From Saccharopolyspora endophytica (lineage in GTDB: Bacteria; Actinomycetota; Actinomycetes; Mycobacteriales; Pseudonocardiaceae): DNA of 64,000 nucleotides. Of the stretch, positions 8,425 through 17,950 are shown one piece after another. A program made the translations under genes and the position numbers. Position 1 is the stretch's first letter, and every line of letters starts with the position of its first letter. The DNA is taken from NCBI RefSeq assembly GCF_018070075.1, contig NZ_JAGPXE010000001.1:496001-560000 (forward strand), written 5' to 3'. The notes under the pieces were generated by a model that was given only the letters and a program-made list of their open reading frames with translations, was not told where the DNA came from and ran no database searches.

Positions 8425-9336
8425 TCACAGCCAGGTGGTCTCGGGGGTCGTGGTCCGGGTCCAGGTGAGGGACCGGGTGAAGGCCCTGGTGGCCGGGGGC
8501 TGCGGGTGATGGGGAGTGCGGATCACCGCGATGCGCCGGTGCGTCTCCGGCGCTGCCAGGGGGACGTGGACCAGGCCCGCGAAGGCGATCAGCGGTAGGA
8601 CCATCCCGGGCATGACGGCGGTGCCGAGCCCCGCGGCGACCAGCCCCGCCACCGCGGTGATGTTGCCGGATTCCAGGACCACCCGCGGGTGCGCCTCCGC
8701 AGCGGCGAAGGCGCGATCGGCGTGCTGGCGGATGCTGGAGTTCGGTGCGAACGCGATGTGTGGTTCTCTCGCCAGCTCCGCCCAGGTCAGCGACTCGCGC
8801 GCGGCGAAGCGGTGCTCATGCGGGAACACCGCGCACATCCGGTCGGTGGCGATGGGGTGCATGGCCAGGTCGGGCAGCGGTTCGGCGACGACCGTGACGC
8901 CCAGGTCCACGGTGCCCGCGCGAACCTTGGCCAGGACCTCGTCGGACATGCCGTCCTCGATCGACAGCTCCACGTCCGGGTGCTCCGCGCGGTAGGCCGA
9001 GACGACCGGCGGCAGCAGGATCGCGGCCATCGACGGCAGCGCCGCGACCCGGACGCGGCCCCGGGTGCCTGCCAGGAAGCCCTGGAAGTGGTTGATCCCG
9101 GCGTCGAAGGAGTCCACCACCCGCCGCGCGACCAGGCAGAACTCGGCGCCCTCCGGCGTGGTGACCAGGTTGCGGGTGGTGCGCTGGAACAGCGTGATGC
9201 CGAGCCTGCGCTCGACGTCGCGCACCGCCCGGCTGATCGAGGACTGCGCCAGGTGCAGCTGCTCGGCTGCGGCGGTGAACCCGCCGGTGTCGTGCACCGC
9301 GAGGACCAGCCTGAGCTGCTGCACGGTCAGATCCAT
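8425..9336 (-). CDS. LysR-family transcriptional regulator
   Basis: A 303-residue LysR-type regulator. The N-terminal winged helix-turn-helix reads MDLTVQQLRLVLAVHDTGGF, then AAAEQLHLAQSSISRAV. The co-inducer domain spans about residues 90-290. It is transcribed away from the CitMHS transporter and AtuA genes, the classic layout in which a LysR protein controls the divergent operon in response to its substrate. Upstream in-frame ATG codons (9342 and 9360) could add 2-8 residues. None has a clear ribosome site, so the mRNA may be leaderless. The shared gap to the transporter gene is about 100 bases and should hold the operator. Confidence 0.85.
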   Translation of the reverse strand: MDLTVQQLRLVLAVHDTGGFTAAAEQLHLAQSSISRAVRDVERRLGITLFQRTTRNLVTTPEGAEFCLVARRVVDSFDAGINHFQGFLAGTRGRVRVAALPSMAAILLPPVVSAYRAEHPDVELSIEDGMSDEVLAKVRAGTVDLGVTVVAEPLPDLAMHPIATDRMCAVFPHEHRFAARESLTWAELAREPHIAFAPNSSIRQHADRAFAAAEAHPRVVLESGNITAVAGLVAAGLGTAVMPGMVLPLIAFAGLVHVPLAAPETHRRIAVIRTPHHPQPPATRAFTRSLTWTRTTTPETTWL

Positions 9337-9439
9337 GCCCATGGCGCATGAATCTATCAATTTTCAGTGCTTGACCAGCATGAGCGAGGTGGATCACAGT
9401 TCTCCCGTCCGGCCCAACGGCGGTGTTCGGAGGTTGCCC

Positions 9440-10711
9440 ATGCTGGCCGCGAGTGGATTCTTGACGATCGGCGTGTTCCTCGCCCTGGTGCTCTCGCGCA
9501 GGGTGTCGGTGCTGTTCGCGCTCACCCTGGTGCCGATCGCGGCGGCACTGCTCAGCGGTCACGGCGCCGGGCTCGGTGAGCTCGTGGCCGATGGCCTGGT
9601 CACCGTCGCCCCGGTGGCCATCATGATCACCTTCGCGGTGCTGTACTTCAGCCTGATGATCGACGCGGGGCTGTTCGACCCCGCCGTCACCCGCATCCTG
9701 CGCTGGGCCCAGGGCGACCCGCTCAAGATCACCGTCGGCACCGCGCTGCTGACCCTGCTGGTCGCGCTGGACGGCGACGGGGCCTCCACCTTCCTGATCA
9801 CCGTTTCCGCGCTGCTGCCGATCTACCAGCGGCTGGGGATGCGCCGGATCGTGCTGGCCGGCGTGGTCTGCCTCGGCGCCGGGGTCATGAACATGGTGCC
9901 GTGGGGTGGGCCGACGGCCCGCGCGATGGCCGCGCTCAAGCTCGATTCCGCGCAGCTGTTCCTGCCGGTGCTGCCCGCGATGATCGCCGGCATCTGCTGG
10001 GTGCTGATCGCCGCCTACCTGATCGGCCGGTCCGAGCGGAAGCGGCTCGGCGTGGTGAGCATCGAGACGGGCGAGCGGGTGAAGCTGACCGGTGCGGACC
10101 GCGCGCGGTTCTGGATCAACGCGGCGCTGACGCTGGCCCTGGTCGGCTGCCTGCTGTTCCAGCTCGCCGACCTGGAAGTGCTGTTCCTGGTGGCCTTCCT
10201 GGTCGCGCTGCTGATCAACCGCCCGTCGTGGCAGGGCCAGCAGGAGCTGTTCGCCAAGCACGCCTACAACGTGGTGCTGGTCGTCGTGGTGATCTTCGCG
10301 GCCGGGGTGTTCACCGGCATCCTCACCGGCACCGGCATGATCAAGGCGATGGCCGAGAGCCTGGTCGCGGTCATCCCGGACGCCGGTGGCGCGCTGCTGC
10401 CGGTGGTCACGGCCATCGCCGGGATGCCGCTGAGCCTGGTCTTCACCCCCGACGCCTTCTACTACGGGGTCGTGCCGGTGCTGGCGGAGACCAGCGCGGC
10501 GTTCGGAGGCGATCCCGCCGCGATCGGGCGCGCGGCGATCCTCGGCCAGATGACCACCGGGTTCCCGCTGAGCCCGCTGACGGCCTCGACGTTCATCCTG
10601 CTCGGCATGTCCAAGGTCGACATCGGCGACCACCAGCGGTTCATCTTCGGCTGGGCCTTCGGCACCACGCTGGTGATGACGGCGGTCGCGCTGCTCACGG
10701 GGGTGCTGTAG
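9440..10711 (+). CDS. CitMHS-family citrate/organic acid transporter
   Basis: A 423-residue secondary transporter with about eleven membrane helices, related to Bacillus CitM/CitH, which import citrate complexed with a divalent metal. Family stretches include LVALDGDGASTFLITVSALLP and NMVPWGGPTARAMAALKLD in the N-terminal half, and GMPLSLVFTPDAFYYGVVPVLAE and TGFPLSPLTASTF in the second. GGAGG at 9429-9433, six bases before the ATG at 9440, fixes the start. An earlier in-frame ATG at 9380 has no such site. The stop TAG abuts the AtuA start with no gap, so the two are translationally coupled. The real substrate may be another carboxylate. Confidence 0.82.
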   Translation: MLAASGFLTIGVFLALVLSRRVSVLFALTLVPIAAALLSGHGAGLGELVADGLVTVAPVAIMITFAVLYFSLMIDAGLFDPAVTRILRWAQGDPLKITVGTALLTLLVALDGDGASTFLITVSALLPIYQRLGMRRIVLAGVVCLGAGVMNMVPWGGPTARAMAALKLDSAQLFLPVLPAMIAGICWVLIAAYLIGRSERKRLGVVSIETGERVKLTGADRARFWINAALTLALVGCLLFQLADLEVLFLVAFLVALLINRPSWQGQQELFAKHAYNVVLVVVVIFAAGVFTGILTGTGMIKAMAESLVAVIPDAGGALLPVVTAIAGMPLSLVFTPDAFYYGVVPVLAETSAAFGGDPAAIGRAAILGQMTTGFPLSPLTASTFILLGMSKVDIGDHQRFIFGWAFGTTLVMTAVALLTGVL

Positions 10712-12001
10712 ATGCGCATCGGCAGTGGAGCCGGGTTCGCCGGCGACCGCCTCGAACCGGCGCTGGAGCTCGTGCGGGCGGGTGTGGACGACCTGGTGCT
10801 GGAGTGCCTGGCCGAGCGCACCATCGCACTCGGGCAGCAGCGCAGGCTGGGCGATCCGGACCAGGGGTACGACCCGTTGCTGCGCGCGCGGTTCGAGCGG
10901 TTGCTGCCGGTCGCGGTGCCGAACGGAGCACGGGTGATCACCAACATGGGCGCCGCCCATCCGCTGCGCGCGGGCGAGGTCACGCGGGAGGTCATGACGA
11001 CCGCTGGGCTGACCGGCCGCATCGCCGTGGTCACCGGGGACGACGTGCTGGACCGGCTCGACCCGGCCACGCCTGCGCTGGAGGACGGCGTCCCGCTGGC
11101 CGAGCACGGCGAGATCGTCTCCGCCAACGCCTACCTCGGCGCGGAGGCGCTGCTGCCCGCGCTGGACGCGGAGGTCGTGATCACCGGGCGGGTCGCCGAC
11201 CCGTCGTTGTTCGTGGCACCGATCGCGCAGCGGATGGGCTGGGACCTCGACGACGTGCCGCGCGCCGCCGCCGCGACCCTCGTCGGGCACGTCCTGGAGT
11301 GCGCGGGCCAGGTGACCGGCGGCTACTTCGCCGACCCGGGCGTCAAGGACGTTCCCGGGCTGGCCGAGCTCGGGTTCCCGTTCGCCGACGTCGACGCCGA
11401 CGGCAGCGCGACCATCGGCAAACCGGACGGGACCGGCGGGATGGTGACGGTCCCGACGGTGCGCGAGCAGCTGCTCTACGAGGTCACCGACCCGACCGCC
11501 TACCGCACGCCCGACGTGGTCCTGGACTTCCGCGAGGTCCGCGCCGAGCGGACCGGTGCCGACCGGGTGCGCATCAGCGGGGCGCGCGGGCGGGCCAGGC
11601 CGGAGGAGCTGAAGGTCAGCGTCGGCTACCGCGCGGGACACCGCGCCGAATGCGGCATCAGCTACGCCGGACCGGGGGCGGCCGATCGGGCGAGGCTGGC
11701 CGCGGACGTGGTGAGCGAGCGGCTGCGCGGCACCGGGCTGCGGGTGCGCGCCGACGTGCTGGGGGCGATGGGCGATCCGGACGGCGAGTGCCGCCTGCGG
11801 GTGGCCGCCATCGCGGAGGAGCGGACGGCGGCGCAGACCATCTGCCACGAGGTCGAATCGCTCTACACCAACGGCCCCGCCGGTGGCGGCGGCGTGCGCA
11901 CCGACGTGCGCGAGGTGATCGGCATCGTCTCCGCCCTGATCCCCAGATCCGATGTGACGTCGCAGGTCACGACCCTGGAGGTGAACGATGCGACTGCATG
12001 A
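10712..12001 (+). CDS. AtuA-like protein (DUF1446), large domain
   Basis: A 429-residue protein of the acyclic-terpene-utilisation AtuA family. Recognisable stretches are the N-terminal IGSGAGFAGDRLEPALELV, VITNMGAAHPLRAGE and VVITGRVADPSLFVAP. AtuA belongs to a cluster for citronellol breakdown in Pseudomonas, but its own reaction is not established, and close relatives sit in many carboxylate operons. Here it follows a CitMHS transporter with no intergenic base and overlaps the next gene by 14 bases. In longer AtuA proteins the product of that next gene is the C-terminal domain, so this looks like a two-gene version of a one-gene protein. Confidence 0.78.
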   Translation: MRIGSGAGFAGDRLEPALELVRAGVDDLVLECLAERTIALGQQRRLGDPDQGYDPLLRARFERLLPVAVPNGARVITNMGAAHPLRAGEVTREVMTTAGLTGRIAVVTGDDVLDRLDPATPALEDGVPLAEHGEIVSANAYLGAEALLPALDAEVVITGRVADPSLFVAPIAQRMGWDLDDVPRAAAATLVGHVLECAGQVTGGYFADPGVKDVPGLAELGFPFADVDADGSATIGKPDGTGGMVTVPTVREQLLYEVTDPTAYRTPDVVLDFREVRAERTGADRVRISGARGRARPEELKVSVGYRAGHRAECGISYAGPGAADRARLAADVVSERLRGTGLRVRADVLGAMGDPDGECRLRVAAIAEERTAAQTICHEVESLYTNGPAGGGGVRTDVREVIGIVSALIPRSDVTSQVTTLEVNDATA

Positions 12002-12287
12002 GATCGCGCACTGCCGAGCGGGCGACAAGGGCGACACCTCGATCCTGTCGGTGTTCCCCCTCGACGACGCCGACTACGACCGCCTGCGCAGGGAGCTCAC
12101 CGCCGACCGGGTCCGCGCCCACCTGGCCGGTCAGGTCCGGGGCGAGGTCACCCGCTGCGAGCTCCCGCTGCTCAAGGCGCTCCAGTTCACCTGCCACCGG
12201 GCTCTCGACGGCGGCGTGACCACGTCGCTGTCCCTGGACACCCACGGCAAGACCCTGAGCTCCCGCCTCCTCGCCCTGGACCTGTGA
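11988..12287 (+). CDS. AtuA-like small domain protein
   Basis: A 99-residue protein corresponding to the C-terminal ferredoxin-fold domain of AtuA-type proteins. MRLHEIAHCRAGDKGDTSIL is the typical opening of that domain, with HCRAGDKGD as its hallmark. Its ATG at 11988 lies inside the upstream gene in another frame (14-base overlap), so the two should be made in step and probably form a complex. It ends the LysR-divergent operon. No terminator hairpin is evident in the 100 bases after it. Confidence 0.75.
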   Translation: MRLHEIAHCRAGDKGDTSILSVFPLDDADYDRLRRELTADRVRAHLAGQVRGEVTRCELPLLKALQFTCHRALDGGVTTSLSLDTHGKTLSSRLLALDL

Positions 12288-12389
12288 GTCGCGAGGGCCC
12301 TCGGGGAGGCTCGCGGGGTTGAACCGGATGGCGGGTTTCCTCACTCAGGTGGCCTACGCGAAAGGGTCGATCGCGCTGGTGCAGCGGCT

Positions 12390-12417
12390 TAGACTCGGAG
12401 TTAGTGAACTCGTTCAC
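12390..12417 (+). promoter_or_regulatory. Promoter and TetR-type operator before menJ
   Basis: TAGACT at 12390-12395 is a -10 candidate, with a weak GTCGAT at 12366-12371 as -35 (18-base spacing). Right after it GTGAAC (12404-12409) and GTTCAC (12412-12417) form a perfect inverted repeat with a 2-base spacer, covering the expected transcription start. The TTAGTGAAC...GTTCAC form is typical of TetR-family repressor sites. No TetR gene is in the window. Confidence 0.55.
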
Positions 12418-12460
12418 AAGCGGGTTTCGCACCGAGCACTGCACTAGTTCGAGGAGTGTC

Positions 12461-13759
12461 ATGACCAGCGCCACCAGCCGCCGCCGACCGGACGATGACG
12501 CCGATGTGATCGTCGTCGGAGCGGGACCGGCCGGCTCGACGGCTGCGACGTACCTGGCCAGGGCGGGACTGGACGTCCTGCTGCTGGAGAAGAGCGTCTT
12601 CCCGCGGGAGAAGGTCTGCGGCGACGGGATCACGCCACGGGGCGTCAAGCAGCTCATCGACCTGGGCATCGACACCAGGGAAGAAGCCGGCTGGCTGCAC
12701 AACAAGGGCCTGCGGGTCGTCGGCGGCGGAGTCAGCCTGGAGCTCGACTGGCCGAGCCTGTCCGACTTCCCGCCCTACGGCGTGGTCCGCCCGCGCAACG
12801 ACTTCGACGACCTGCTGGCCCGCAACGCCCAGCTCGCCGGGGCCCGCCTGTTCCAGCAGACCAGCGTCAGCGGCGCCATCACCGACGAGCGCACCGGCCG
12901 GGTCGTCGGCGTGGAGGCCAAGACCGGTCCCGAGCGCAAGCCGGTGACCTACCGGGCTCCGCTGGTCGTGGCCTGCGACGGGGTGTCGGCTCGGCTGGCC
13001 CTGTCGGTGGGCATCCAGAAGCGCGACGACCGGCCGATGGGCGTGGCCGTGCGCCGGTACTACACCAGCCCGCGCACCAAGGACGACTTCCTGGAGTCGC
13101 ACCTGGAGCTGTGGGACAAGTCCAACCCGGCCGACCCGACGCTGCTGCCCGGCTACGGCTGGATCTTCGGCATGGGCGACGGGACGGTCAACGTCGGGCT
13201 GGGCATCCTGTCCACCTCGTCGGCCTACGGCAAGACCGACTACCGGCAGTTGCTGCGGTCCTGGCTGGACGGAACCCCCGAGGAGTGGGGATTCCGGGAG
13301 GACAACGCCACCGGCAAGATCGGCGGCGCCGCGCTGCCCATGGGCTTCAACCGCACCCCGCACTACCGCGACGGCCTGCTGCTGGTCGGCGACGCGGGCG
13401 GCATGGTCAACCCGTTCAACGGCGAGGGCATCGCCTACGCGATGCAGTCGGCCCGGCTGGCGGCCGAGTGCGCGGTGCACGCGATGGCGCGACCGACCGC
13501 GTTCTCCCGGGAGCAGGCCCTGAGCCGGTACCCGACGGCGGTGCAGCAGGAGCTGGGCGGCTACTTCCGGCTCGGCAATATCTTCAGCAAGTTGATTGGC
13601 AATCCCACGGTCATGCGGATGGCCACCAAGCACGGCCTGCCGCGACAGACGTTGATGCGTTTCGTGTTGAAGCTGCTGGCAAATCTCTACGACGAGAAGG
13701 GTGGGGACGCCATGGATCGTGTGATCAGCACCACTACTCGCGTCACCCCTAGCGCGTGA
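12461..13759 (+). CDS. menJ: MenJ-like geranylgeranyl/menaquinone reductase
   Basis: A 432-residue FAD-dependent reductase of the geranylgeranyl reductase family. The N-terminal dinucleotide fold reads DVIVVGAGPAGSTAATYLAR, followed by EKVCGDGITPRGV, the family's CxxG-type substrate loop. A second FAD motif is GDAGGMVNPFNGEGI. M. tuberculosis MenJ (Rv0561c) saturates one isoprene unit of the menaquinone tail, and the position between menG and a polyprenyl diphosphate synthase gene supports that role here. GAGGAG at 12451-12456, just before the ATG at 12461, fixes the start. A candidate TetR operator lies upstream. The gene is monocistronic, with a 193-base gap to nuoA. Confidence 0.82.
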   Translation: MTSATSRRRPDDDADVIVVGAGPAGSTAATYLARAGLDVLLLEKSVFPREKVCGDGITPRGVKQLIDLGIDTREEAGWLHNKGLRVVGGGVSLELDWPSLSDFPPYGVVRPRNDFDDLLARNAQLAGARLFQQTSVSGAITDERTGRVVGVEAKTGPERKPVTYRAPLVVACDGVSARLALSVGIQKRDDRPMGVAVRRYYTSPRTKDDFLESHLELWDKSNPADPTLLPGYGWIFGMGDGTVNVGLGILSTSSAYGKTDYRQLLRSWLDGTPEEWGFREDNATGKIGGAALPMGFNRTPHYRDGLLLVGDAGGMVNPFNGEGIAYAMQSARLAAECAVHAMARPTAFSREQALSRYPTAVQQELGGYFRLGNIFSKLIGNPTVMRMATKHGLPRQTLMRFVLKLLANLYDEKGGDAMDRVISTTTRVTPSA

Positions 13760-13952
13760 CCCTGAGTGTCTGGTCAGATGTCCCGGTAACCGTGAGAGAA
13801 GTCATAAAGTTAGGTGCGCCTCACTACGGAGCCGAATCGGGCGACCGCATAGAGTGCGCACCGGAGGCCTGAGGCGTGACCTGCGTCTCGGCGGGGACTG
13901 ACGATGTGTGTCCCGGGCCACGAAACCCGGAACCGGTTGGAGGGGAGCAAAG

Positions 13953-14318
13953 GTGCTCGACCCGTACATCCCGTTGGTGCTGTTGTTCGCGCTGGCGCTG
14001 GGATTCGCGGTCTTCTCGGTCGCGATCGCGCCACTCGTCGGTCCCCGCCGCTACAACAAGGCGAAGCTCGACGCCTACGAGTGCGGGATCGAGCCCTCGC
14101 CGCAGCCCGTCATCGGCGGCGGCCGGATGCCCATCGCCTACTACCTGACCGCGATGTTGTTCATCCTCTTCGACATCGAGATGGTCTTCCTCTACCCGTT
14201 CGCGGTCTCGGCCGACGCCCTGGGGATGTTCGGCGTCGTCGAGATCGTGCTGTTCATAGCGACCGTCGGCTTCGCCTACATCTACGTCTGGCGGAGAGGC
14301 GGACTGGACTGGAACTAA
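13953..14318 (+). CDS. nuoA: NADH-quinone oxidoreductase subunit A
   Basis: A 121-residue, three-helix membrane subunit at the junction of the membrane and peripheral arms of complex I. Family marks are YECGIEP (with the conserved Cys in the quinone-site loop) and FDIEMVFLYPFA. The GTG at 13953 has GGAGGGGAG at 13939-13947. Upstream in-frame starts at 13908 have nothing comparable. It opens a fourteen-gene operon that runs without a break to nuoN. The 193-base upstream region must hold the operon promoter, but no strong hexamer pair is evident. A TAGAGT at 13850-13855 is the best -10 candidate. Confidence 0.93.
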   Translation: MLDPYIPLVLLFALALGFAVFSVAIAPLVGPRRYNKAKLDAYECGIEPSPQPVIGGGRMPIAYYLTAMLFILFDIEMVFLYPFAVSADALGMFGVVEIVLFIATVGFAYIYVWRRGGLDWN

Positions 14319-14403
14319 CCGGAGCGCTTTGCCCGGTCACCCGCCGGGCGCCTGAGACGAACTGCAGGGACTAGCCGCAAGGACGCGGGAAGGAGTGCCG
14401 GCG

Positions 14404-15075
14404 ATGGGGCTCGAAGAGCAGCTGCCCAACGGCATCCTGTTGGCCAACGTGGAGAAGCTCGTCAACTGGACCCGGAAGACGTCGATGTGGCCGGCGACGT
14501 TCGGGCTGGCTTGCTGCGCCATCGAGATGATGACCGTTGGCGGTTCCCGCTACGACATCTCGCGGTTCGGCATGGAGCGCTTCTCCGCCACCCCGAGACA
14601 GGCCGATCTGATGATCGTGGCCGGTCGGGTGACCAACAAGATGGCCCCGGTGTTGCGCCAGATCTACGACCAGATGCCCGAGCCGCGCTGGGTGCTGGCG
14701 ATGGGCGTGTGCGCCTCCACCGGCGGCATGTTCAACAACTACGCGGTCGTGCAGGGCGTCGACCACGTGGTGCCGGTGGACATGTACCTGCCGGGATGCC
14801 CGCCGCGCCCGGAGATGCTGCTCGACGCGATCCTCAAGCTGCACGCCAAGATCATGGACGAGCCGATCAACGCCAAGCGCGCGCAGGAGAAGCTCGAACG
14901 CGGCGACCGCACCCCGATGATCCCGTCCTCGGTCCGGTACGCGCCGAAGAACGCCTCGCAGCGCAAGCGCGCCGAGCGGCAGCAGGCCGCGCAGCGACGC
15001 GAGATGGGCGGAACGGACGAGCTCGGCGCCTTCGAGAGCGCGCCCGAGCGCCCGGAACTCAAGTCGGGTAGGTGA
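14404..15075 (+). CDS. nuoB: NADH-quinone oxidoreductase subunit B
   Basis: A 223-residue subunit carrying cluster N2, the iron-sulfur centre that hands electrons to menaquinone. The four cysteine ligands are visible as the adjacent pair in [11 protein letters not shown], the one in MGVCASTGG and the one in LPGCPPRPE. The C-terminal 55 residues, rich in Arg, Lys and Gln and then acidic, extend beyond the usual fold, as in many actinobacteria. The ATG at 14404 has GGGAAGGAG at 14388-14395. A GTG at 14395 falls within that site and is unlikely. The gap from nuoA is 85 bases, one of the few real gaps in the operon. Confidence 0.93.
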   Translation: MGLEEQLPNGILLANVEKLVNWTRKTSMWPATFGLACCAIEMMTVGGSRYDISRFGMERFSATPRQADLMIVAGRVTNKMAPVLRQIYDQMPEPRWVLAMGVCASTGGMFNNYAVVQGVDHVVPVDMYLPGCPPRPEMLLDAILKLHAKIMDEPINAKRAQEKLERGDRTPMIPSSVRYAPKNASQRKRAERQQAAQRREMGGTDELGAFESAPERPELKSGR

Positions 15076-15080
15076 ATTCG

Positions 15081-15842
15081 ATGGCGGACAAGGAAACCAC
15101 CCCGGCCCCGGGCGAACCCGGTTCGAGCGCCGAGCGCGCCGCGGGCCTGGCGCCCACGGGGGCCGAACCGGCCCGCGCCGGAGCACCGACGGCCGGCCGC
15201 GAGCGGCAGGGCATGTTCGGCGTGCGCGGCACCGGTGACACCTCGGGCTTCGGCGGGCTGCGCCTGCCGGCCTACGTGCCACCGGCCGGCGAGCGCCCCT
15301 ACGGCGGCTGGTTCGACGAGGTCGCCGACGCGCTCTTCGAGGCGCTGCGCGCCAAGGGGCTTCCGGAGGACACCGTGCAGCAGGTGACCGTCGACCGCGG
15401 CGAGATCACCTTCTACCTGCGCCGCGACAACCTCCTCGAGGTCTGCCGCATCCTGCGCGACGACCCGGCGCTGCGCTTCGAGCTGTGCAGCTCGGTGTCC
15501 GGTGTGGACTACGGGCCGGACGCGCCGCAGCGGCTGCACTCGGTCTACCACCTGACGTCGATGACCTACCGGCGCCGCATCCGGCTGGAGGTCGCCGTGG
15601 ACGTGGAGGACCCGCACCTCCCGTCCGTCGTGTCGGTCTACCCCACCGCCGACTTCCAGGAGCGCGAAGCCTGGGACATGTTCGGCCTGGTCTACGACGG
15701 ACACCCGGCGCTGACCCGGATCCTGATGCCCGACGACTGGGACGGTCACCCGCAGCGCAAGGACTACCCGCTCGGCGGAATCCCGGTGGAGTACAAGGGC
15801 GCCGAGATCCCGCCGCCGGACCAGCGCAGGGCCTACTCGTGA
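15081..15842 (+). CDS. nuoC: NADH-quinone oxidoreductase subunit C
   Basis: A 253-residue peripheral-arm subunit that pairs with NuoD near the quinone site. The 30-kDa-subunit signature is seen as [18 protein letters not shown], followed by [21 protein letters not shown]. The first 60 residues are a Pro/Ala/Glu-rich extension absent from E. coli, where C and D are fused. I choose ATG at 15081, with GGTAGGTG six bases upstream. A GTG at 15072 overlapping the nuoB stop would add three residues. Confidence 0.92.
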   Translation: MADKETTPAPGEPGSSAERAAGLAPTGAEPARAGAPTAGRERQGMFGVRGTGDTSGFGGLRLPAYVPPAGERPYGGWFDEVADALFEALRAKGLPEDTVQQVTVDRGEITFYLRRDNLLEVCRILRDDPALRFELCSSVSGVDYGPDAPQRLHSVYHLTSMTYRRRIRLEVAVDVEDPHLPSVVSVYPTADFQEREAWDMFGLVYDGHPALTRILMPDDWDGHPQRKDYPLGGIPVEYKGAEIPPPDQRRAYS

Positions 15843-15861
15843 TCGCGGAGAGGTGTGGGCA

Positions 15862-17190
15862 ATGACCACCGAATCACTCACCGGCGCGTACCCCGCCGAG
15901 TCGAGAGACACCACCGAGGGCCGCATCTTCACCGTCACCGGCGGCGACTGGGACGAGTTCCTGGACGAAACCGGCGGCGAGGAGCGGGTTGTCATCAACC
16001 TGGGCCCGCAACACCCGTCCACGCACGGCGTTCTGCGGCTGGTGCTGGAGCTCGAGGGCGAGACGGTCACCAAGGCCCGCTCGGTCATCGGGTACCTGCA
16101 CACCGGCATCGAGAAGAACACCGAGTACCGGACGTGGACCCAGGGCGTCACCTTCGTGACGCGCATGGACTACCTGGCGCCGCTGTTCACCGAGACCGCC
16201 TACTGCCTGGGCATCGAGAAGCTGCTGGGTATCGAGGCGCCGCAGCGCGCCCAGACGATCCGCGTGATGCTGATGGAGCTCAACCGGATCTCCTCGCACC
16301 TGGTCTTCCTGGCCACCGGTGCGATGGAGCTGGGCGCGACCACCGGCATGACCTACGGCTTCCGCGAGCGCGAAGAGGTCCTGCACCTGCTGGAGTTCCT
16401 GACCGGTCTGCGGATGAACCACGCGTTCATCCGGCCCGGCGGCGTCGCGCAGGACATGCCGGAGGGCTGGCAGGACAAGGTGCGCGAGTTCATCAAGGTC
16501 ATGGACACCCGCCTGCCGGACTACGACAAGCTGTTCAGCGGTCAGCCGATCTGGAAGCAGCGGTTGAAGGACGTCGGCTACCTGCCGCTGGACGGCGCGC
16601 TGCAGCTGGGCGTGACCGGACCGCTGCTGCGGGCCGCGGGACTGCCCTGGGACCTGCGCAAGGTCGAACCGTACTGCGGTTACGAGGAATACGACTTCGA
16701 AGTGCCCACCAGCAACGACGGTGACTGCTACGCGCGGTACCTGCTGCGGGTGCAGGAGATGCACGAGTCGTTGAAGATCATCAGGCAGTGCGTGGACAAG
16801 ATGGAGTCCGGCCCGCACATGGTGGAGGACGCCAAGATCGCCTGGCCGTCGAAGCTGAGCATCGGCGCCGACGGCATGGGCAACTCCCTGGAGCACGTCC
16901 GCAAGATCATGGGCCAGTCCATGGAGTCGCTGATCCACCACTTCAAGCTGGTGACCGAGGGCTTCGACGTCCCGCCGGGCCAGGCGTACGCGCCGGTCGA
17001 GTCGCCGCGCGGCGAGCTGGGCGTCCACCTGGTCTCCGACGGAGGCACCCGGCCGATGCGGGTGCACGTGCGCGAGCCCAGTTTCGTGAATCTGCAGGCG
17101 ATGCCGGCGATGGCCGAGGGCGGGCTGGTGGCCGACGTGATCGCGGCCGTCGCCTCCATCGACCCGGTGATGGGCGGGGTGGATCGATGA
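15862..17190 (+). CDS. nuoD: NADH-quinone oxidoreductase subunit D
   Basis: A 442-residue, 49-kDa-type subunit forming much of the quinone-binding pocket, related to hydrogenase large subunits. Motifs include [15 protein letters not shown] with the quinone-site His, [17 protein letters not shown], and the C-terminal [24 protein letters not shown] at 15847-15853 precedes the ATG at 15862. The stop overlaps the nuoE start as ATGA. Confidence 0.94.
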   Translation: MTTESLTGAYPAESRDTTEGRIFTVTGGDWDEFLDETGGEERVVINLGPQHPSTHGVLRLVLELEGETVTKARSVIGYLHTGIEKNTEYRTWTQGVTFVTRMDYLAPLFTETAYCLGIEKLLGIEAPQRAQTIRVMLMELNRISSHLVFLATGAMELGATTGMTYGFREREEVLHLLEFLTGLRMNHAFIRPGGVAQDMPEGWQDKVREFIKVMDTRLPDYDKLFSGQPIWKQRLKDVGYLPLDGALQLGVTGPLLRAAGLPWDLRKVEPYCGYEEYDFEVPTSNDGDCYARYLLRVQEMHESLKIIRQCVDKMESGPHMVEDAKIAWPSKLSIGADGMGNSLEHVRKIMGQSMESLIHHFKLVTEGFDVPPGQAYAPVESPRGELGVHLVSDGGTRPMRVHVREPSFVNLQAMPAMAEGGLVADVIAAVASIDPVMGGVDR

Positions 17191-17942
17191 CCGAGCAGTT
17201 CGAGTTCACCACCACCGAGGAGCAGACCGGCGCGGTCGACACCTCGGTGTTCGGCGAGGACACCAGTGCCGAGGCGAAGCAGATCATCGCCCGGTACCCG
17301 GAGTCGCGATCGGCACTGCTGCCGATGCTGCACCTCGTGCAGTCGGTGCAGGGGCACGTCAGCCCGGCGGGGATCAAGTTCTGCGCCGAGGAGCTGGCGC
17401 TGTCGGTCGCCGAGGTCAGCGCCGTGGCGACCTTCTACACCATGTACAAGCGCAAGCCGTGCGGTCAGCACCTGGTCAGCGTGTGCACCAACACGATGTG
17501 CGCGGTGCTGGGCGGCGACGCGATCTACAAGGCGCTGGGCGAGCACCTGGACGTCGGGCACGAGGGCACGGCCGGGGAACCCGGTACCGAGGGCTCGATC
17601 ACCTTGGAGCACGCCGAATGCCTCGCGGCCTGTGACCTCGGGCCGGTGCTGCAGGTCAACTACGAGTACTACGACAACCAGACGCCCGAGCAGGCGCTGG
17701 AGCTGGTCAAGGCGCTGCAGCGCGGCGAGAAGCCCGCGCCGACGCGCGGACCGGCGCTGTCGGACTTCCGGGGCGCCGAGCGCCAGCTGGCCGGGTTCTT
17801 CGACGACCTCGACGAGACCGTGACCGGACCCTCGCAGGCGACCGAGACCAACCGCGGCGCCGCGCTGGCCCAGGAACGCGGCTGGACGGCGCCGAGCATG
17901 CCCGATGACGCGGAACTCCCGCCGCTGCCGGAGAAGAAGTGA
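17187..17942 (+). CDS. nuoE: NADH-quinone oxidoreductase subunit E
   Basis: A 251-residue thioredoxin-fold subunit with the 2Fe-2S cluster N1a. The ligands are CTNTMC (C-x4-C) and the CLAAC pair in [12 protein letters not shown] (C-x3-C). The fold core is at residues 20-170. A further 80-residue tail, rich in Pro, Glu and Ala, follows and is probably disordered. It starts at ATG 17187 in an ATGA overlap with nuoD. Confidence 0.93.
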   Translation: MTEQFEFTTTEEQTGAVDTSVFGEDTSAEAKQIIARYPESRSALLPMLHLVQSVQGHVSPAGIKFCAEELALSVAEVSAVATFYTMYKRKPCGQHLVSVCTNTMCAVLGGDAIYKALGEHLDVGHEGTAGEPGTEGSITLEHAECLAACDLGPVLQVNYEYYDNQTPEQALELVKALQRGEKPAPTRGPALSDFRGAERQLAGFFDDLDETVTGPSQATETNRGAALAQERGWTAPSMPDDAELPPLPEKK

Positions 17943-17950
17943 GGGTGGCC

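Noticed and set aside
8816-12037. A 1073-codon open frame on the minus strand
   Set aside because: It is antisense to the LysR, CitMHS and AtuA genes, is made of His/Arg/Gln-rich low-complexity sequence, and contains no domain. This is typical of shadow frames in GC-rich DNA.
13810-13828. IdeR/DtxR-like iron box before nuoA
   Set aside because: TTAGGT followed by GCGCCTCAC matches only about 11 of 19 consensus positions and lacks the right half-site. Too weak to claim iron control.
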